A stretch of DNA of 64,000 nt from Bacillus sp. SA1-12 (GTDB taxonomy: Bacteria > Bacillota > Bacilli > Bacillales > Bacillaceae): the NCBI RefSeq assembly GCF_000981385.1, contig NZ_LATZ01000112.1:34444-98443 (forward strand), written 5' to 3'. Under the pieces are notes generated by a model. The model was not told where the DNA came from and made no database searches. It was given only the letters and a program-made list of their open reading frames with translations. How positions within the stretch are numbered: the first letter of the stretch is position 1; every line of letters begins with the position of its first letter. Positions 24,668 to 34,330 of this stretch are shown here, in pieces. A program made the translations under genes and the position numbers.

Positions 24668-26296
24668 TTATTTATTTTTAGAGTCATATGCTTCCTGGTA
24701 TATTTCGAGGTATCTTTCTAGATTCATACCGTTTAATGTTTCCAGATAGGTATCCCAGTCTTTCTCTAAGTCTGCATCACCTGAAATAAATCGCGCATTC
24801 ATTTCTTCAACATGGTTCGTGATCGTTGCTTCCATTTCTGAAAGTTCCATAGACTGTTCCTCATTAAAATAAAGCGGCGGAAGAACCTGTGATTCATCTG
24901 GTTTATAAGGTTCATATTTTTCCTTCGTCTCTTTGTAAAGCATTGGCTCAAGAGGTTGTTCTTTTGAAGCAACTTCACTTAATCGAAATTTATTTGTACG
25001 GATTAATGGACCTGTTTGTGACCAGTGAATATTTTGCATTTGTCCGAAAGATGATAATCTGGCCCATGTTGCCGGTTCTCCATCAATCCCTATTTCACCA
25101 TCTTTTGCCCATCTCCAGTCTTTATCAGGCAGACCTGCCTCAGACCTTAAAGTTGTTTCTTGGTCGTAAAAACCTTCTGCCCATCGCAAGGCAATTTCAG
25201 GGTGCTTTGCTTGATTTGTAATAATAAAGGTTGTAATTGAAGATCCAGCTACCGGTGGAGTATACCAGGCAACCCTGTTCCCATCTGGACCTTTTAACGG
25301 CGGGACAGCAACGTAGTCAAGCCACCTGCCAGCATTACCGCCAGCCTGCATGAAGCTTCCCGGCCAAATTCCAGGTGCTGCGCCTAAAATGGGTTCTTCT
25401 GAATTACCCATTTTCTTTAACTGGTCTGAATCCTGGGTTAATGCTTCAGCTGCCATCAGTCCCTCGTTATAAAGTTTGTTGAGGAATGCCAATCCTTCTT
25501 TCCACTCAGGTTTGTCAAAAGGAACGACGACTTTGCCATTATCAAGATATTTGTCACTGTAAATAAACGGATTCATCAAAAATCCCGGGAAACGATCATT
25601 ATCTTTTGTACCAGCAAGCGGAATTTCATCCTGTTTACCGTTTCCATTCGGATCTTTTTCTTTAAATGCTTTTAAAACTTGATAGAATTCTTCCGTTGTT
25701 TCCGGCATTTTAAGACCTAACTTATCTAGCCATGGTTTATAAATCCAAAGCTTTTGTCCCATTGTACAGTGATAACACTCGTTTATCGAAGGTAAAGAAT
25801 AGATATTTCCATCCGGTGCCGTAAGAACATCTTTAACTGCTGGATTTTCTTCAAACATTTTCTTCGTTTCGATTCCATGCTCTTCTATTAAGTCATTAAG
25901 AGGTAAAAACAATCCTTGTTTACCGTAGATCATAAGCTGAGAAAGAGTTACCGGACTGCTCATAATGACATCTGGTAAGTCTCCGCTTGATAAAACAAGA
26001 TTCAACTTTTCTTCAGCATTTTGACTAGGAATTACCTCCCATTCGATATGAACATTTGTTTTTTCTTCATACCATTTTGTAAATTCGTTCGTTTCAAAAT
26101 CCTCTACTGTCGGCTTTGATGGTGTCAATACTCTTAGTGTCACTTTTTCTTTTGTAATTGGAAATGTACCTTTTTCTGTTAGTTCAACCGAATCATCCTT
26201 TTCGACAGTACCCGCTTCCTCATTATTTTTACATCCTGTCAAGATCAGTGATAGTAACAAAAGCAGTGATAAAAGAATACTAGAATGCCTTTTCAA
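24668..26296 (-). CDS. Sugar ABC transporter substrate-binding lipoprotein (LplA-like)
   Basis: Extracellular solute-binding protein of about 540 residues with a lipoprotein signal peptide (hydrophobic leucine run, lipobox LTGC with Cys near residue 22). The mature part has the family-1/LplA style: TLRVLTPSKPTVEDFETNEF, NLVLSSGDLPDVIM, and several tryptophans for sugar stacking. A TTG at 26294-26296 is the best start, eight bases after GGGAGG; a GTG two codons earlier is too close to that site. It delivers an oligosaccharide to the two permeases encoded upstream. An ATPase gene is absent, as in other LplABC systems that share MsmX. Confidence 0.88.
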   Translation of the reverse strand: MKRHSSILLSLLLLLSLILTGCKNNEEAGTVEKDDSVELTEKGTFPITKEKVTLRVLTPSKPTVEDFETNEFTKWYEEKTNVHIEWEVIPSQNAEEKLNLVLSSGDLPDVIMSSPVTLSQLMIYGKQGLFLPLNDLIEEHGIETKKMFEENPAVKDVLTAPDGNIYSLPSINECYHCTMGQKLWIYKPWLDKLGLKMPETTEEFYQVLKAFKEKDPNGNGKQDEIPLAGTKDNDRFPGFLMNPFIYSDKYLDNGKVVVPFDKPEWKEGLAFLNKLYNEGLMAAEALTQDSDQLKKMGNSEEPILGAAPGIWPGSFMQAGGNAGRWLDYVAVPPLKGPDGNRVAWYTPPVAGSSITTFIITNQAKHPEIALRWAEGFYDQETTLRSEAGLPDKDWRWAKDGEIGIDGEPATWARLSSFGQMQNIHWSQTGPLIRTNKFRLSEVASKEQPLEPMLYKETKEKYEPYKPDESQVLPPLYFNEEQSMELSEMEATITNHVEEMNARFISGDADLEKDWDTYLETLNGMNLERYLEIYQEAYDSKNK

Positions 26297-26385
26297 ATTC
26301 ACATACCTCCCATTTGCTATTTAGTAAAACTACTTCATTTTAATTGCGCATCACCACCCTCGATGAATAGTAATGAACAACGGCT

Positions 26386-27288
26386 CTACTCTTTCAAAGA
26401 ACCGATCATAACCCCTTTAACAAAGTGTTTTTGGACAAATGGATAGATAATAAGAACTGGGATTGAAGCGACAACGATCAATGAGTATTTCAGTAATTCT
26501 CTTATGCCAGCCCGCCCTGCTTCTTCTTCAAGATTTCCCATCATCGTTGGATCAATTTCATTTTGAACGAGGATATTGTTCAAAATTAACTGTAATGGGA
26601 ATAAATTTTGATCTCTAAGATAAATTAATGCGTTGAAGAATGCATTCCAATGTCCAACTGCGTAAAATAATGCCATAACGGCAATGATCGGACCTGACAA
26701 AGGCAGTACGACACTTCGTAAAAATCGGAAATCACTGCAGCCATCCATTTTTGCCGCCTCCAGCAATTCATCAGGGATGGTTGACTTAAAGAAAGTTCTT
26801 GTAATGATGACATTAAATACTGACATCGCATTGGGAATGATCATCGCCCAACGTGTATCCAGCAAGCCAAGTTCCTTCACGATTAAATAATTTGGGATCA
26901 ATCCGCCGCTAAAAAGCATGGTAAAGAGGAAAAGCATCATGAACAAATTTTTGCCGTAAAAATCTTTTCTTGATAATGGATATGCTGCTAAAATGGTCAA
27001 TGTAATATTGATTAATGTTCCGACAATCATATAAAAGAGGGAATTCGCATAACCTGTCCAAATGAATTTGTAATTAAAAACAGCTTGATAGCCTTCTATA
27101 CTAAAGTCAACTGGCCATAACCAGACCTTCCCAGCTGTTACAGCTTCTGTCGAACTAAATGAAGCGCTTACAATATAAACTAAAGGATATAAGAACATAA
27201 CTAAGAGAATGCTTAGAAAAGTATAATTTGAGATTGTAAAGATTCTATCCTTCTTCGTTTCTTTAATTGAACTGCTATTCAAATACAT
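26386..27288 (-). CDS. Sugar ABC transporter permease (LplC/YtcP-like)
   Basis: A 300-residue MalG-type permease with six helices; the cytoplasmic EAA loop reads DELLEAAKMDGCSDFRFLRS near residue 185. The ending VQKHFVKGVMIGSLKE is typical of the LplC/YtcP group. Pairs with the permease at 27312-28283 to import oligosaccharides with the neighbouring lipoprotein. The start has an AAAGTGGTG site of moderate quality. Confidence 0.9.
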   Translation of the reverse strand: MYLNSSSIKETKKDRIFTISNYTFLSILLVMFLYPLVYIVSASFSSTEAVTAGKVWLWPVDFSIEGYQAVFNYKFIWTGYANSLFYMIVGTLINITLTILAAYPLSRKDFYGKNLFMMLFLFTMLFSGGLIPNYLIVKELGLLDTRWAMIIPNAMSVFNVIITRTFFKSTIPDELLEAAKMDGCSDFRFLRSVVLPLSGPIIAVMALFYAVGHWNAFFNALIYLRDQNLFPLQLILNNILVQNEIDPTMMGNLEEEAGRAGIRELLKYSLIVVASIPVLIIYPFVQKHFVKGVMIGSLKE

Positions 27289-27311
27289 TCACCACTTTCA
27301 TTTTAGTTTCA

Positions 27312-28283
27312 TTACCATAAGTTTTCTTGCCCAACCTTTTTCGCCAATTTATTGACTGAGATTATTAAGATTAAACCGATTATGGCTTTAAACAACCCGA
27401 CAGCAGCCGCATATGAATAGTTTGGTATGGAAGATACCAGTCCTACTTTATAAACATACGTATCAATCACTTCTGAAGTCCGTAAGTTCAAAGGATTTTG
27501 TAATAGTAATACTTTTTCAAAACCTACATTCAATATATTTCCCATATCGAGAATGAGTAAGATGACTGTTACCGGTAAAATCCCAGGGATATCAATATGC
27601 CAAATTCGTTGAAGCTTCGATGCACCGTCTACAATAGCTGCTTCATGCAATGTTGGGCTGATGCCAGATAACGCCGCGAGATAGATGATACAGCCAAACC
27701 CGATACTTTGCCATATTCCTGACCATACATAGATTGATTTAAAATAATCAGGATTCCCCATAAAGTGGATGGACTCAAGCCCGAATAAGTTAAGCAAAGC
27801 ATTTACCGGCCCATTTGGCTCAAGGAACACGAGAATAATCCCAACCATCACTACAACTGAAATGAAATGTGGTGCATATGACACCATTTGAACGGTTTTT
27901 TTGAAACGGCGTTTATTCACATAATTTAGACTTAAAGCTAAAATAATAGGAAACGGAAACCCTGCAATTAATTGATAAAAGGCTAATCCTAATGTGTTTT
28001 TAATCACTCGTATAAACTCATGTGATTCAAAAAAACGCACAAAATGATCGAACCCGGTCCAAGGGCTTCCAAATATACCTAAGGCTGGATTAAAGTTCTT
28101 AAACGCAATCGTTACCCCGTACATCGGTATATAATGAAAAATAATGATATATACAAGCGGTAAAAAGAAAAGAACATACAGCTGCCAGCTGTTCCTGATT
28201 TGCTTAAGCACTGATTTTTTCGTCTTAATCTTCACATTTACAGAAACTTCTGATTTTTTAGTTGAGACATTAGTGATTTGCAA
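27312..28283 (-). CDS. Sugar ABC transporter permease (LplB-like)
   Basis: A 323-residue MalF-type permease. Family signatures include YIIIFHYIPMYGVTIAFKNF near residue 45 and the EAA loop TLHEAAIVDGASKLQRIWHI near residue 215. The 25-residue positively charged N-terminal tail is normal for LplB/YteP proteins. Start with AAAGGAGGAG. First gene of the transporter-fucosidase block, following a 309-bp spacer after the oxidoreductase genes. Confidence 0.9.
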   Translation of the reverse strand: MQITNVSTKKSEVSVNVKIKTKKSVLKQIRNSWQLYVLFFLPLVYIIIFHYIPMYGVTIAFKNFNPALGIFGSPWTGFDHFVRFFESHEFIRVIKNTLGLAFYQLIAGFPFPIILALSLNYVNKRRFKKTVQMVSYAPHFISVVVMVGIILVFLEPNGPVNALLNLFGLESIHFMGNPDYFKSIYVWSGIWQSIGFGCIIYLAALSGISPTLHEAAIVDGASKLQRIWHIDIPGILPVTVILLILDMGNILNVGFEKVLLLQNPLNLRTSEVIDTYVYKVGLVSSIPNYSYAAAVGLFKAIIGLILIISVNKLAKKVGQENLW

Positions 28284-28592
28284 TATTTCTCCTCCTTTAA
28301 AATAGAAGCTAACTACTTACCTTTCATTACAAGCAAACAATTAAACTTAAAACTCTTTTTCTTGGAACTGTTCCGCTTTTCAGTGTACAACTTAATTTCT
28401 GCATGGTTTCGTCATCTTGGAGGCTTTAACTGCTGGATGGAAATAACTGCGTAATTGTTGATCAATACTAAATGTTGAGACTTATGTGGTTTGGGGAAGT
28501 AGTGTTTTCCTGTTACGTGATCTTGTTTCCGTGATCTTCTTTTTCCCTACTTTTGGATAACAGCAAAGTCATCCTATTTTATTAGCAAATAA
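28284..28592. other. Intergenic spacer before the ABC importer
   Basis: It separates the oxidoreductase genes from the transporter genes on the same strand and probably carries a promoter for the latter. I see no terminator, riboswitch or gene in it. Confidence 0.4.
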
Positions 28593-29645
28593 CTAATTTA
28601 CCTTTATCGTATTTTTTATTAAAGTAACCACTTTATTTTCCTTCATCGACTCAAAACAAGCATCGATTACTTTCATGACTTCTAATACTTCCTGGCCTGA
28701 TGCTATTGGAGTCCTATTTTCATGAATAGAGTCTATGAATTCTTCTAGCTGCCAGATGAAATTTGAGCGTGATGAATGAGAATCTTTTACTTTGTTCGAA
28801 TTTAAATAAAGTTCATCCTCATCCTTTAAATGAAGCATGCCATTTGTGCCTATGATATATCGTTCATAAATACTATTTTGAGTAGACCAAATTCTTTTAC
28901 CGGTTAATCCGTCTTCATCTGTTGGACGAGCTCCTGCATTAAAGGACATCAACACATTAGCCATCCTTCCGTTGCTAAACGTAAGAGAAATTGAACATTC
29001 ATCTTCCCCTTCCCAATTTGGGTTATTGGAATAACCTTTGGCATAAACTGTTTGGGGAATTTCGCCATAGGCCCAAATGATGTAATCTAATAGATGGCTC
29101 CCCCATAATGGGATGATAAAACCTCCGATCTGAGATTTTTTCTTCCACCATTCGGTAGCGGGCTGATGCATTTGCGCTAACAAAAGGGCATTGATATTAA
29201 TGACATCTCCAATTTCTTTTGCTCGAATCCGTTTAATTGAATCCATCACTGGTTCAAAAAAACGGCGGCTTTGACCTACCATCAACGTTACCTGATGACG
29301 TTCTGCTGCCTCCGCCATTTCGCGGGCTTCTTTTTCATTCATGGCCATCGGCTTTTCGATTAGAACATGCTTTCCGGCCTCTAAAGCTTTAATTGTATAG
29401 GAAGCGTGTAAATCATGCGGCAGCAGGAGTAGGAAGGCATCAATATTTTTATCCATACATGCTTCATCATAATTTGTATAAACCTTAACTGTTCCCCAGT
29501 TCAAAGCTTCCTTCCTAGCTTTTTCTTCATCTCTTGAGACAAGGGCAATTAACTCTACTTTTTTACGAAGAGCTTTAACAGCCGGGAGATGTGACTTGGA
29601 AACACGGCCAAGACCGACAACTGCTAATCTTACTTTTTCTGTCAT
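28593..29645 (-). CDS. Gfo/Idh/MocA-family oxidoreductase
   Basis: A 350-residue NAD(P)-dependent sugar dehydrogenase. Rossmann motif VGLGRVSKSH near residue 10, conserved EKPMAMNEKEAREM near residue 98 (EKP dinucleotide-site motif), and a substrate-side region with GSHLLDYIIWAYGEIP (conserved Asp and His). Family members oxidise or isomerise sugars and inositols. It follows an epimerase-like TIM barrel by 26 bp and is the last gene of the four-gene catabolic block. Ribosome binding site AAAGGAG. Confidence 0.85.
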   Translation of the reverse strand: MTEKVRLAVVGLGRVSKSHLPAVKALRKKVELIALVSRDEEKARKEALNWGTVKVYTNYDEACMDKNIDAFLLLLPHDLHASYTIKALEAGKHVLIEKPMAMNEKEAREMAEAAERHQVTLMVGQSRRFFEPVMDSIKRIRAKEIGDVININALLLAQMHQPATEWWKKKSQIGGFIIPLWGSHLLDYIIWAYGEIPQTVYAKGYSNNPNWEGEDECSISLTFSNGRMANVLMSFNAGARPTDEDGLTGKRIWSTQNSIYERYIIGTNGMLHLKDEDELYLNSNKVKDSHSSRSNFIWQLEEFIDSIHENRTPIASGQEVLEVMKVIDACFESMKENKVVTLIKNTIKVN

Positions 29646-29671
29646 GCAAATCTCCTTTCTTTCTATTAACC

Positions 29672-30508
29672 TTATAATCTAACAATTTCCTTGTTTGTAT
29701 TAGTTAACAGGCTTTTTAAATAGATGATGTCAGCATTTATCTGTGCCAAAATTTGCTCTTCGTCACGATTTGCATAATAGCCATGTAATCCTAATGGACC
29801 TTCGTAACCGATTTTGTCTAAATGAGCGACAATCTCTTTCCAGTCGACAGCTCCATCAGGAAGCGTTGTCCATAGGCCTTCCCATTTACCGCCATTCCTT
29901 GTCATAATTGCATTTTTCACACCGACAAATGATAGGAAGTCTCTTGCAACACCAAATGTCACTTCCGGTAACTCACTACCTTCCTGGGCAAGTTGATTGG
30001 CAGGATCAGCGTAAAACCCGATATATTTAGGATTACAACCATTTAACACCATCGCCATCCCGCTTGCTGATGCATATAAGGAACCGCCATGCTGTTGAAG
30101 CAGACCTCGAACTCCATATTTTCTTCCCAGCTCTTCAAACCCGGCAATCCGTTTACGAACGATATCAGCATTTTCTTTATAGCTTTTTGACCGATCATAT
30201 TGTTGAAGACCAAGTCTCATTTGATTTATTCCGCAATCAGCACTTGCCACATAAATTCTTTCCGTTTCAATAGAATAGGGATCGATCATGTCATGTTCAA
30301 TCATAGGAACATTTAGTTCAAACGACTCGAATTGATCAATTACTTCTTTTAATCTCGCAGGCGTTACTTCAGAAGGTGGCAGCGGATAACCATCACGTAT
30401 TAAAAAATCAACACCATCTATTTGTAATGGTGCCAGTTTTTCAGCCATTTGCTCTACACTGAGACCCACCAGAAATTTTGTCATGACATAGATAGGTCGT
30501 TTTGTCAC
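29672..30508 (-). CDS. Sugar phosphate isomerase/epimerase-like TIM-barrel protein
   Basis: A xylose-isomerase-like TIM barrel of about 278 residues (AP-endonuclease family 2), with FLIRDGYPLPPSEVTPARLK near the N-terminus, LLQQHGGSLYASASG, and GFYADPANQ carrying likely metal ligands. It may epimerise or dehydrate a keto-sugar made by the neighbouring dehydrogenases. The GTG start at 30506-30508 overlaps the stop of the upstream gene by four bases (GTGA) and has GGGAGGTG upstream; an ATG five codons earlier overlaps that site and is less likely. Confidence 0.78.
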   Translation of the reverse strand: MTKRPIYVMTKFLVGLSVEQMAEKLAPLQIDGVDFLIRDGYPLPPSEVTPARLKEVIDQFESFELNVPMIEHDMIDPYSIETERIYVASADCGINQMRLGLQQYDRSKSYKENADIVRKRIAGFEELGRKYGVRGLLQQHGGSLYASASGMAMVLNGCNPKYIGFYADPANQLAQEGSELPEVTFGVARDFLSFVGVKNAIMTRNGGKWEGLWTTLPDGAVDWKEIVAHLDKIGYEGPLGLHGYYANRDEEQILAQINADIIYLKSLLTNTNKEIVRL

Positions 30509-31497
30509 GCTAACACCTCCCATTGATGCTCACTTACTTGATAACGAGTCGATTGATTACTTAAATCGTTCAGAATATCCCTAACCACTTCTTCCATCAA
30601 AGCAAGATGACCTTCAAGGGAGTCACCGGCAATATGTGGTGTTAACAATACATTGTCAAGATTGCAAATAGCATGATTGTGATCAATCGGTTCTTTAGAA
30701 AACACATCCATTGCCGCAAAAAATCGTCCTGTTTTTAATTCTTCTAATAGTGCTTCTTCATCTAAAACAGTTGAACGAGATGAATTGATAAAAATGGCAC
30801 CGTCCGGAATAAGCTTAATGAAATCTTTATGAATCATATTTCGTGTTCCTGGAAGTGCTGGTGCATGAACGGAGATAATCGGTAATCTCATAACCTCCTC
30901 TAAAGACATTTTTTGAACGCCCAATCGGTCAGCTGCTTCTTCACTCAAGTAAGGATCATATACGAAAATATTGACCTGAAATGGAGCGAGCAATTTAATA
31001 AATTCACGTGCGGTTGAACTCGCAGATATGATTCCAATCGTGGATCCTGTTAATTCACGTCCTCTTATCCCTGTATGTTTCCAATTCCCTTTTCTTACTT
31101 GAGTATCCAGCTTTTGTAAAGGGCGTAATAATGTCAATAAAGCATTTAGGCAGTACTCGCCGACAGATTGTGCGATTCGGGGAGCAGCTGAAAAAACCTT
31201 GATATTTTTCTGAAAGGCGAGCAGAGGAATACGCCCCTTTACTGAACCAGCAGCATGGCCAATATATAGTAAGTGTGGTGCATTTTCCAAAACTTCTTCG
31301 GTTATTTTTGGCGATCCCCAGCTTGTCAAGACAATTTCAGCATGTTGAATCATCTCTTTAAGCTCTGTTTCTGTATATTCCCGTCCTGACTCATTCCACA
31401 CTGGATCAAAATGTACATTGAGTAAACGACGACATTCCTCTGAACAGACATCATCCAATCTATCTTTTGCGGGAAGCACCAGAGTTTTTAATCTCAT
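30505..31497 (-). CDS. D-2-hydroxyacid dehydrogenase family protein
   Basis: A 330-residue NAD-dependent dehydrogenase of the phosphoglycerate dehydrogenase-like group. Nucleotide-binding region TGSTIGIISASSTAREF deviates from the usual GxGxxG, which is noteworthy. The conserved INSSRSTVLDEEALLEELKT (catalytic Arg) and LTPHIAGDS (catalytic His) are present. It probably reduces or oxidises a sugar-derived 2-hydroxy acid in the fucoside block. Coupled to the downstream epimerase-like gene by a GTGA overlap. Ribosome binding site AAGGAGG. Confidence 0.82.
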   Translation of the reverse strand: MRLKTLVLPAKDRLDDVCSEECRRLLNVHFDPVWNESGREYTETELKEMIQHAEIVLTSWGSPKITEEVLENAPHLLYIGHAAGSVKGRIPLLAFQKNIKVFSAAPRIAQSVGEYCLNALLTLLRPLQKLDTQVRKGNWKHTGIRGRELTGSTIGIISASSTAREFIKLLAPFQVNIFVYDPYLSEEAADRLGVQKMSLEEVMRLPIISVHAPALPGTRNMIHKDFIKLIPDGAIFINSSRSTVLDEEALLEELKTGRFFAAMDVFSKEPIDHNHAICNLDNVLLTPHIAGDSLEGHLALMEEVVRDILNDLSNQSTRYQVSEHQWEVLA

Positions 31498-31521
31498 GTA
31501 GAACCTCCTTCTCGATCAACT

Positions 31522-32550
31522 TTATTTTTCACAATCAATCATGACATGAATCGTATCACCTTTATGTTGATTTCGAATCTCAAATGCTCGATCTACTTCT
31601 GACAATGGAATGACATGAGTAATCATTTCTTTCGTATTAACAAGTCCATCAAGAACTAAACGTAACCCCTCTTCAAAATAGCGTCGGTTATCAATATCTC
31701 TTTTCGGCTCAGTTGAGTATAGATCTAATCGCTTTTTATGAATCTTAAAAAAATCTATCGGTTTATGACAAGTCCCAATACATCCATACATGACAATTCT
31801 GCCATTTTGGGCTGCTGCATCAATTGCATCGACCATGCCATCCCCTTCCAATAAACATGGGATCACGACATCAAAACCTTCACGAAAATCATTATTTACG
31901 ATATCCATTGTTTTCGAATCTGACGAAGGTAATTTATATGTATGTGTTGCACCATATTTCTCTGCAAGCTTTAGCTTTTCATCAAATAAATCGGTAACTG
32001 CTAGATTGCGAGGACTAAATAAGCTGATAATTTGTGTCATAACCAAGCCGCTTACACCTTGCCCCATAATCAACACATTTTTATTTGGAGTAATTTCGCC
32101 CAATTCAGCTGCATGAATCACACCAGGCAATACTTCTATCAATGAACCTTCTATTAATGGAAAATCTTTTGGCAACACTTTAATCGAAAAAGGTGAGCAA
32201 CAAACATATTCTGCAAAAGCTCCCCAGACATATCTTAATGCTACATGATCCCCTTCTTTTACACCGAGGACATTTTCACCCACTTTATCAATTACACCTG
32301 CTACTTCATGGCCAAGACGAGTTGGAAAACTGATAAATTCCGGTTCCCTTGCTCCCCGGAACACTTCTACATCACTTCCGCATATGCCAACCCACTTCAC
32401 CTTAACGCGTACTTCTCCCTCAGCTGGTTCAGGAATATATGCTCGTTTTAATGAAATCTCACCAACCTGATCGACTACAGCACACATTTGAGTGCCAGAT
32501 TGATTGCTTTCAACCAATTCTAGTGGAGGCACCATCATTTTTCTTACCAT
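31522..32550 (-). CDS. Zinc-dependent medium-chain dehydrogenase
   Basis: A 342-residue MDR-superfamily dehydrogenase of the sorbitol/threonine dehydrogenase type. Catalytic zinc ligands: Cys in VGICGSDVEV, His-Glu in RLGHEVAG and a later Glu. The structural four-cysteine lobe is missing, as in many sugar-alcohol dehydrogenases. Rossmann motif VLIMGQGVSGLVMTQ. Start at 32548-32550 with AAAGGAGGATG; an eight-codon longer frame covers this site. First gene of the catabolic operon, read divergently from the ROK regulator. Substrate inferred to be a fucose-related or similar sugar. Confidence 0.85.
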   Translation of the reverse strand: MVRKMMVPPLELVESNQSGTQMCAVVDQVGEISLKRAYIPEPAEGEVRVKVKWVGICGSDVEVFRGAREPEFISFPTRLGHEVAGVIDKVGENVLGVKEGDHVALRYVWGAFAEYVCCSPFSIKVLPKDFPLIEGSLIEVLPGVIHAAELGEITPNKNVLIMGQGVSGLVMTQIISLFSPRNLAVTDLFDEKLKLAEKYGATHTYKLPSSDSKTMDIVNNDFREGFDVVIPCLLEGDGMVDAIDAAAQNGRIVMYGCIGTCHKPIDFFKIHKKRLDLYSTEPKRDIDNRRYFEEGLRLVLDGLVNTKEMITHVIPLSEVDRAFEIRNQHKGDTIHVMIDCEK

Positions 32551-32727
32551 TGAATCATCCTCCTTTAAATCCAAAATACTAGAATGCTTCTTCTAAGTCT
32601 TTGCCTATTTGCTTGAGTTACTATTTCTATTTTTTTAAAAAATAGACTTTGATTGACATAGACACGTAAATACAGTATTTTTGGACTAAAAATGTTTAAA
32701 AGAGTTAAGGGACAAAGGGCAGGAGTG

Positions 32728-32741
32728 ATTAAACGCTTACA
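32728..32741. promoter_or_regulatory. Candidate catabolite-responsive element (cre)
   Basis: ATTAAACGCTTACA agrees with the CcpA consensus TGWAARCGYTWWCW at 12 of 14 positions. It lies about 180 bp upstream of the MDR dehydrogenase start, the first gene of the sugar operon. CcpA repression is expected for such a locus but not shown. Confidence 0.4.
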
Positions 32742-32808
32742 TATCAAAGCGACTGAGAAGATTAAAAAGAATGAGTGATCATTTTTCAAAACATTTCTAA
32801 CATTATTT

Positions 32809-32826
32809 ACTAATTTACATATTAGT
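32809..32826. promoter_or_regulatory. Inverted repeat, candidate ROK operator
   Basis: ACTAAT, six bases, ATTAGT. Related half-sites follow (GTTAGT at 32824-32829 and AACTAAC near 32927-32933) between the divergent promoters. ROK repressors bind such palindromes near their own gene. Inferred from symmetry and location. Confidence 0.45.
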
Positions 32827-32976
32827 TAGTCCATTAACTTTTGTCAATATTTAAATTAACAGAATTTATAAAAAATTTATACCTTATATAAAACACTTAT
32901 TCCTATCGCAAGATCTTTTTAATCCAACTAACTTTTGTATAATAATAAACAAAGTATATTTTTAGGGAGAACAATA

Positions 32977-34206
32977 ATGGAAAATGTTAATATAGCGGAA
33001 CATAAAAACAGCAAAGCTAGTATTCTTCAAGCATTAAGGCTATATAAAAATGTATCTCGAGTACAACTATCTGAATTAACTGGATTAAGCAGAGCAACCA
33101 TTTCCTTAGCAATCTCCGAATTAATAGATATGGGCCTTGTCCAACAAACAAGGAGCCGTCAATCCACTGGCGGGAGACCCGCCATTTCTTTACAATTAGC
33201 ACCATATACACGAGGTATTATAGGGGCCGATTTTAATAATACAGAGTGGACTCTCGGTGCCTTTGATTTACCTGGGAATGTGTTAAAAAAAGTTAGAATC
33301 CCAGTAAAAAATTCTGCCCCTAAGGAAGTCATTCGGGCATTGACAGATAAGTTAAATCCCTTCATTCAGTCCCTTAATACCCCACCTCTTCCTTTACTTG
33401 GCCTTAGTATGCCAGGATTAATAAATACGAAACTGGGATTAATTTATAGTGCATCAGACTTAGATTGGCATAATATTGAGATTGGAAAGGAAGTAAACGA
33501 AACAATTGACTGGTCAACGATCGTGTTAAATCGACACAAAGCACGGGGACTTTCTGAATGCAGATACGGAGCAGCCAAAGAGCATAATGAAGTGATTTAT
33601 ATAGGGATAGGAACAGGAATTGCGTCAGGGTTATTTCACAATTTACAGCTCATCTCTGGTGCAATTGGAGGGGCTGGGGAACTGGGACATATTACAATCG
33701 AACCAAATGGTCCATTATGCCCTTGCGGAAACAAAGGATGTTTGCAATTACTGGCTACTGGACCTGCAATAGAAAAAGAAGCACGAATGTTGCTAAGAAC
33801 AGGAGAGCCTTCTGTTTTACAGCAAGATCCTTATTACGATTTACAGCTACTTAAAGCGGAGGATATTTGCATTGCGGCTGATCAACATGACCAATTAGCC
33901 ATGCAAGTAGTAGAAAAAGCTGCAACTTACCTTGGGATTGCGATGGCAAATTTAGTCAACATATTAAACCCAGAGGTGATTATTCTTGGTGGTTCAATTC
34001 CAAAATGCAGCAGTCTCTATATAAAGATTGCTGAAAAGGTTATGAAACAACATGCGATGAGTCCTTTAACTGCAAATATTACCGTGAAAACATCAACATT
34101 CACAGAAATTGGCGGTGCGTTAGGAGCAGCAAATCTAGCTCTTGATCACCATATAAATACTATTTTCGACCCAGTACCAGCATCTTTGAAACCAGAATCA
34201 AATTAG
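32977..34206 (+). CDS. ROK-family transcriptional regulator (XylR/NagC-like)
   Basis: A 409-residue repressor: N-terminal winged helix (about 15-75, TGLSRATISLAISELIDMGL), then a sugar-kinase-like ROK domain with GTGIASGLF and the zinc motif GHITIEPNGPLCPCGNKGCL (GHx11CxCGxxGCxE-like, with Leu-Gln in place of the usual Glu). The ATG at 32977-32979 has AGGGAG upstream; a 14-codon longer frame overlaps the presumed promoter. It is divergent from the fucoside catabolic operon, so it most likely represses it until a sugar inducer binds. Followed by a strong terminator. Confidence 0.87.
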   Translation: MENVNIAEHKNSKASILQALRLYKNVSRVQLSELTGLSRATISLAISELIDMGLVQQTRSRQSTGGRPAISLQLAPYTRGIIGADFNNTEWTLGAFDLPGNVLKKVRIPVKNSAPKEVIRALTDKLNPFIQSLNTPPLPLLGLSMPGLINTKLGLIYSASDLDWHNIEIGKEVNETIDWSTIVLNRHKARGLSECRYGAAKEHNEVIYIGIGTGIASGLFHNLQLISGAIGGAGELGHITIEPNGPLCPCGNKGCLQLLATGPAIEKEARMLLRTGEPSVLQQDPYYDLQLLKAEDICIAADQHDQLAMQVVEKAATYLGIAMANLVNILNPEVIILGGSIPKCSSLYIKIAEKVMKQHAMSPLTANITVKTSTFTEIGGALGAANLALDHHINTIFDPVPASLKPESN

Positions 34207-34287
34207 CAGTATATTTTTATTCGTTCCTACTATTTGGGGCAACGTTATGAATCTGCCAATTTTATAACCTTAGAAATTTCATCTATT

Positions 34288-34330
34288 AAAAGCCCAATTT
34301 CTCTGTATGAATAGAGATTTGGGCTTTTTT
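34288..34330 (+). terminator. Terminator of the ROK regulator gene
   Basis: Outer stem AAAAGCCCAA/TTGGGCTTTT (34288-34297 with 34319-34328) with an inner CTCT/AGAG stem, followed by T residues. About 85 bp after the ROK stop codon. Confidence 0.88.

Larger units (their letters stand above)
32551..32976. other. Divergent promoter region of the fucoside locus
   Basis: This 426-bp AT-rich spacer separates the catabolic operon from the ROK gene. It holds a candidate cre site and an ACTAAT/ATTAGT inverted repeat with further TTAGT/ACTAA half-sites (listed separately). TATAAT at about 32937-32942 would suit a -10 box for the ROK gene. No reading frame in it looks real. Confidence 0.5.
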
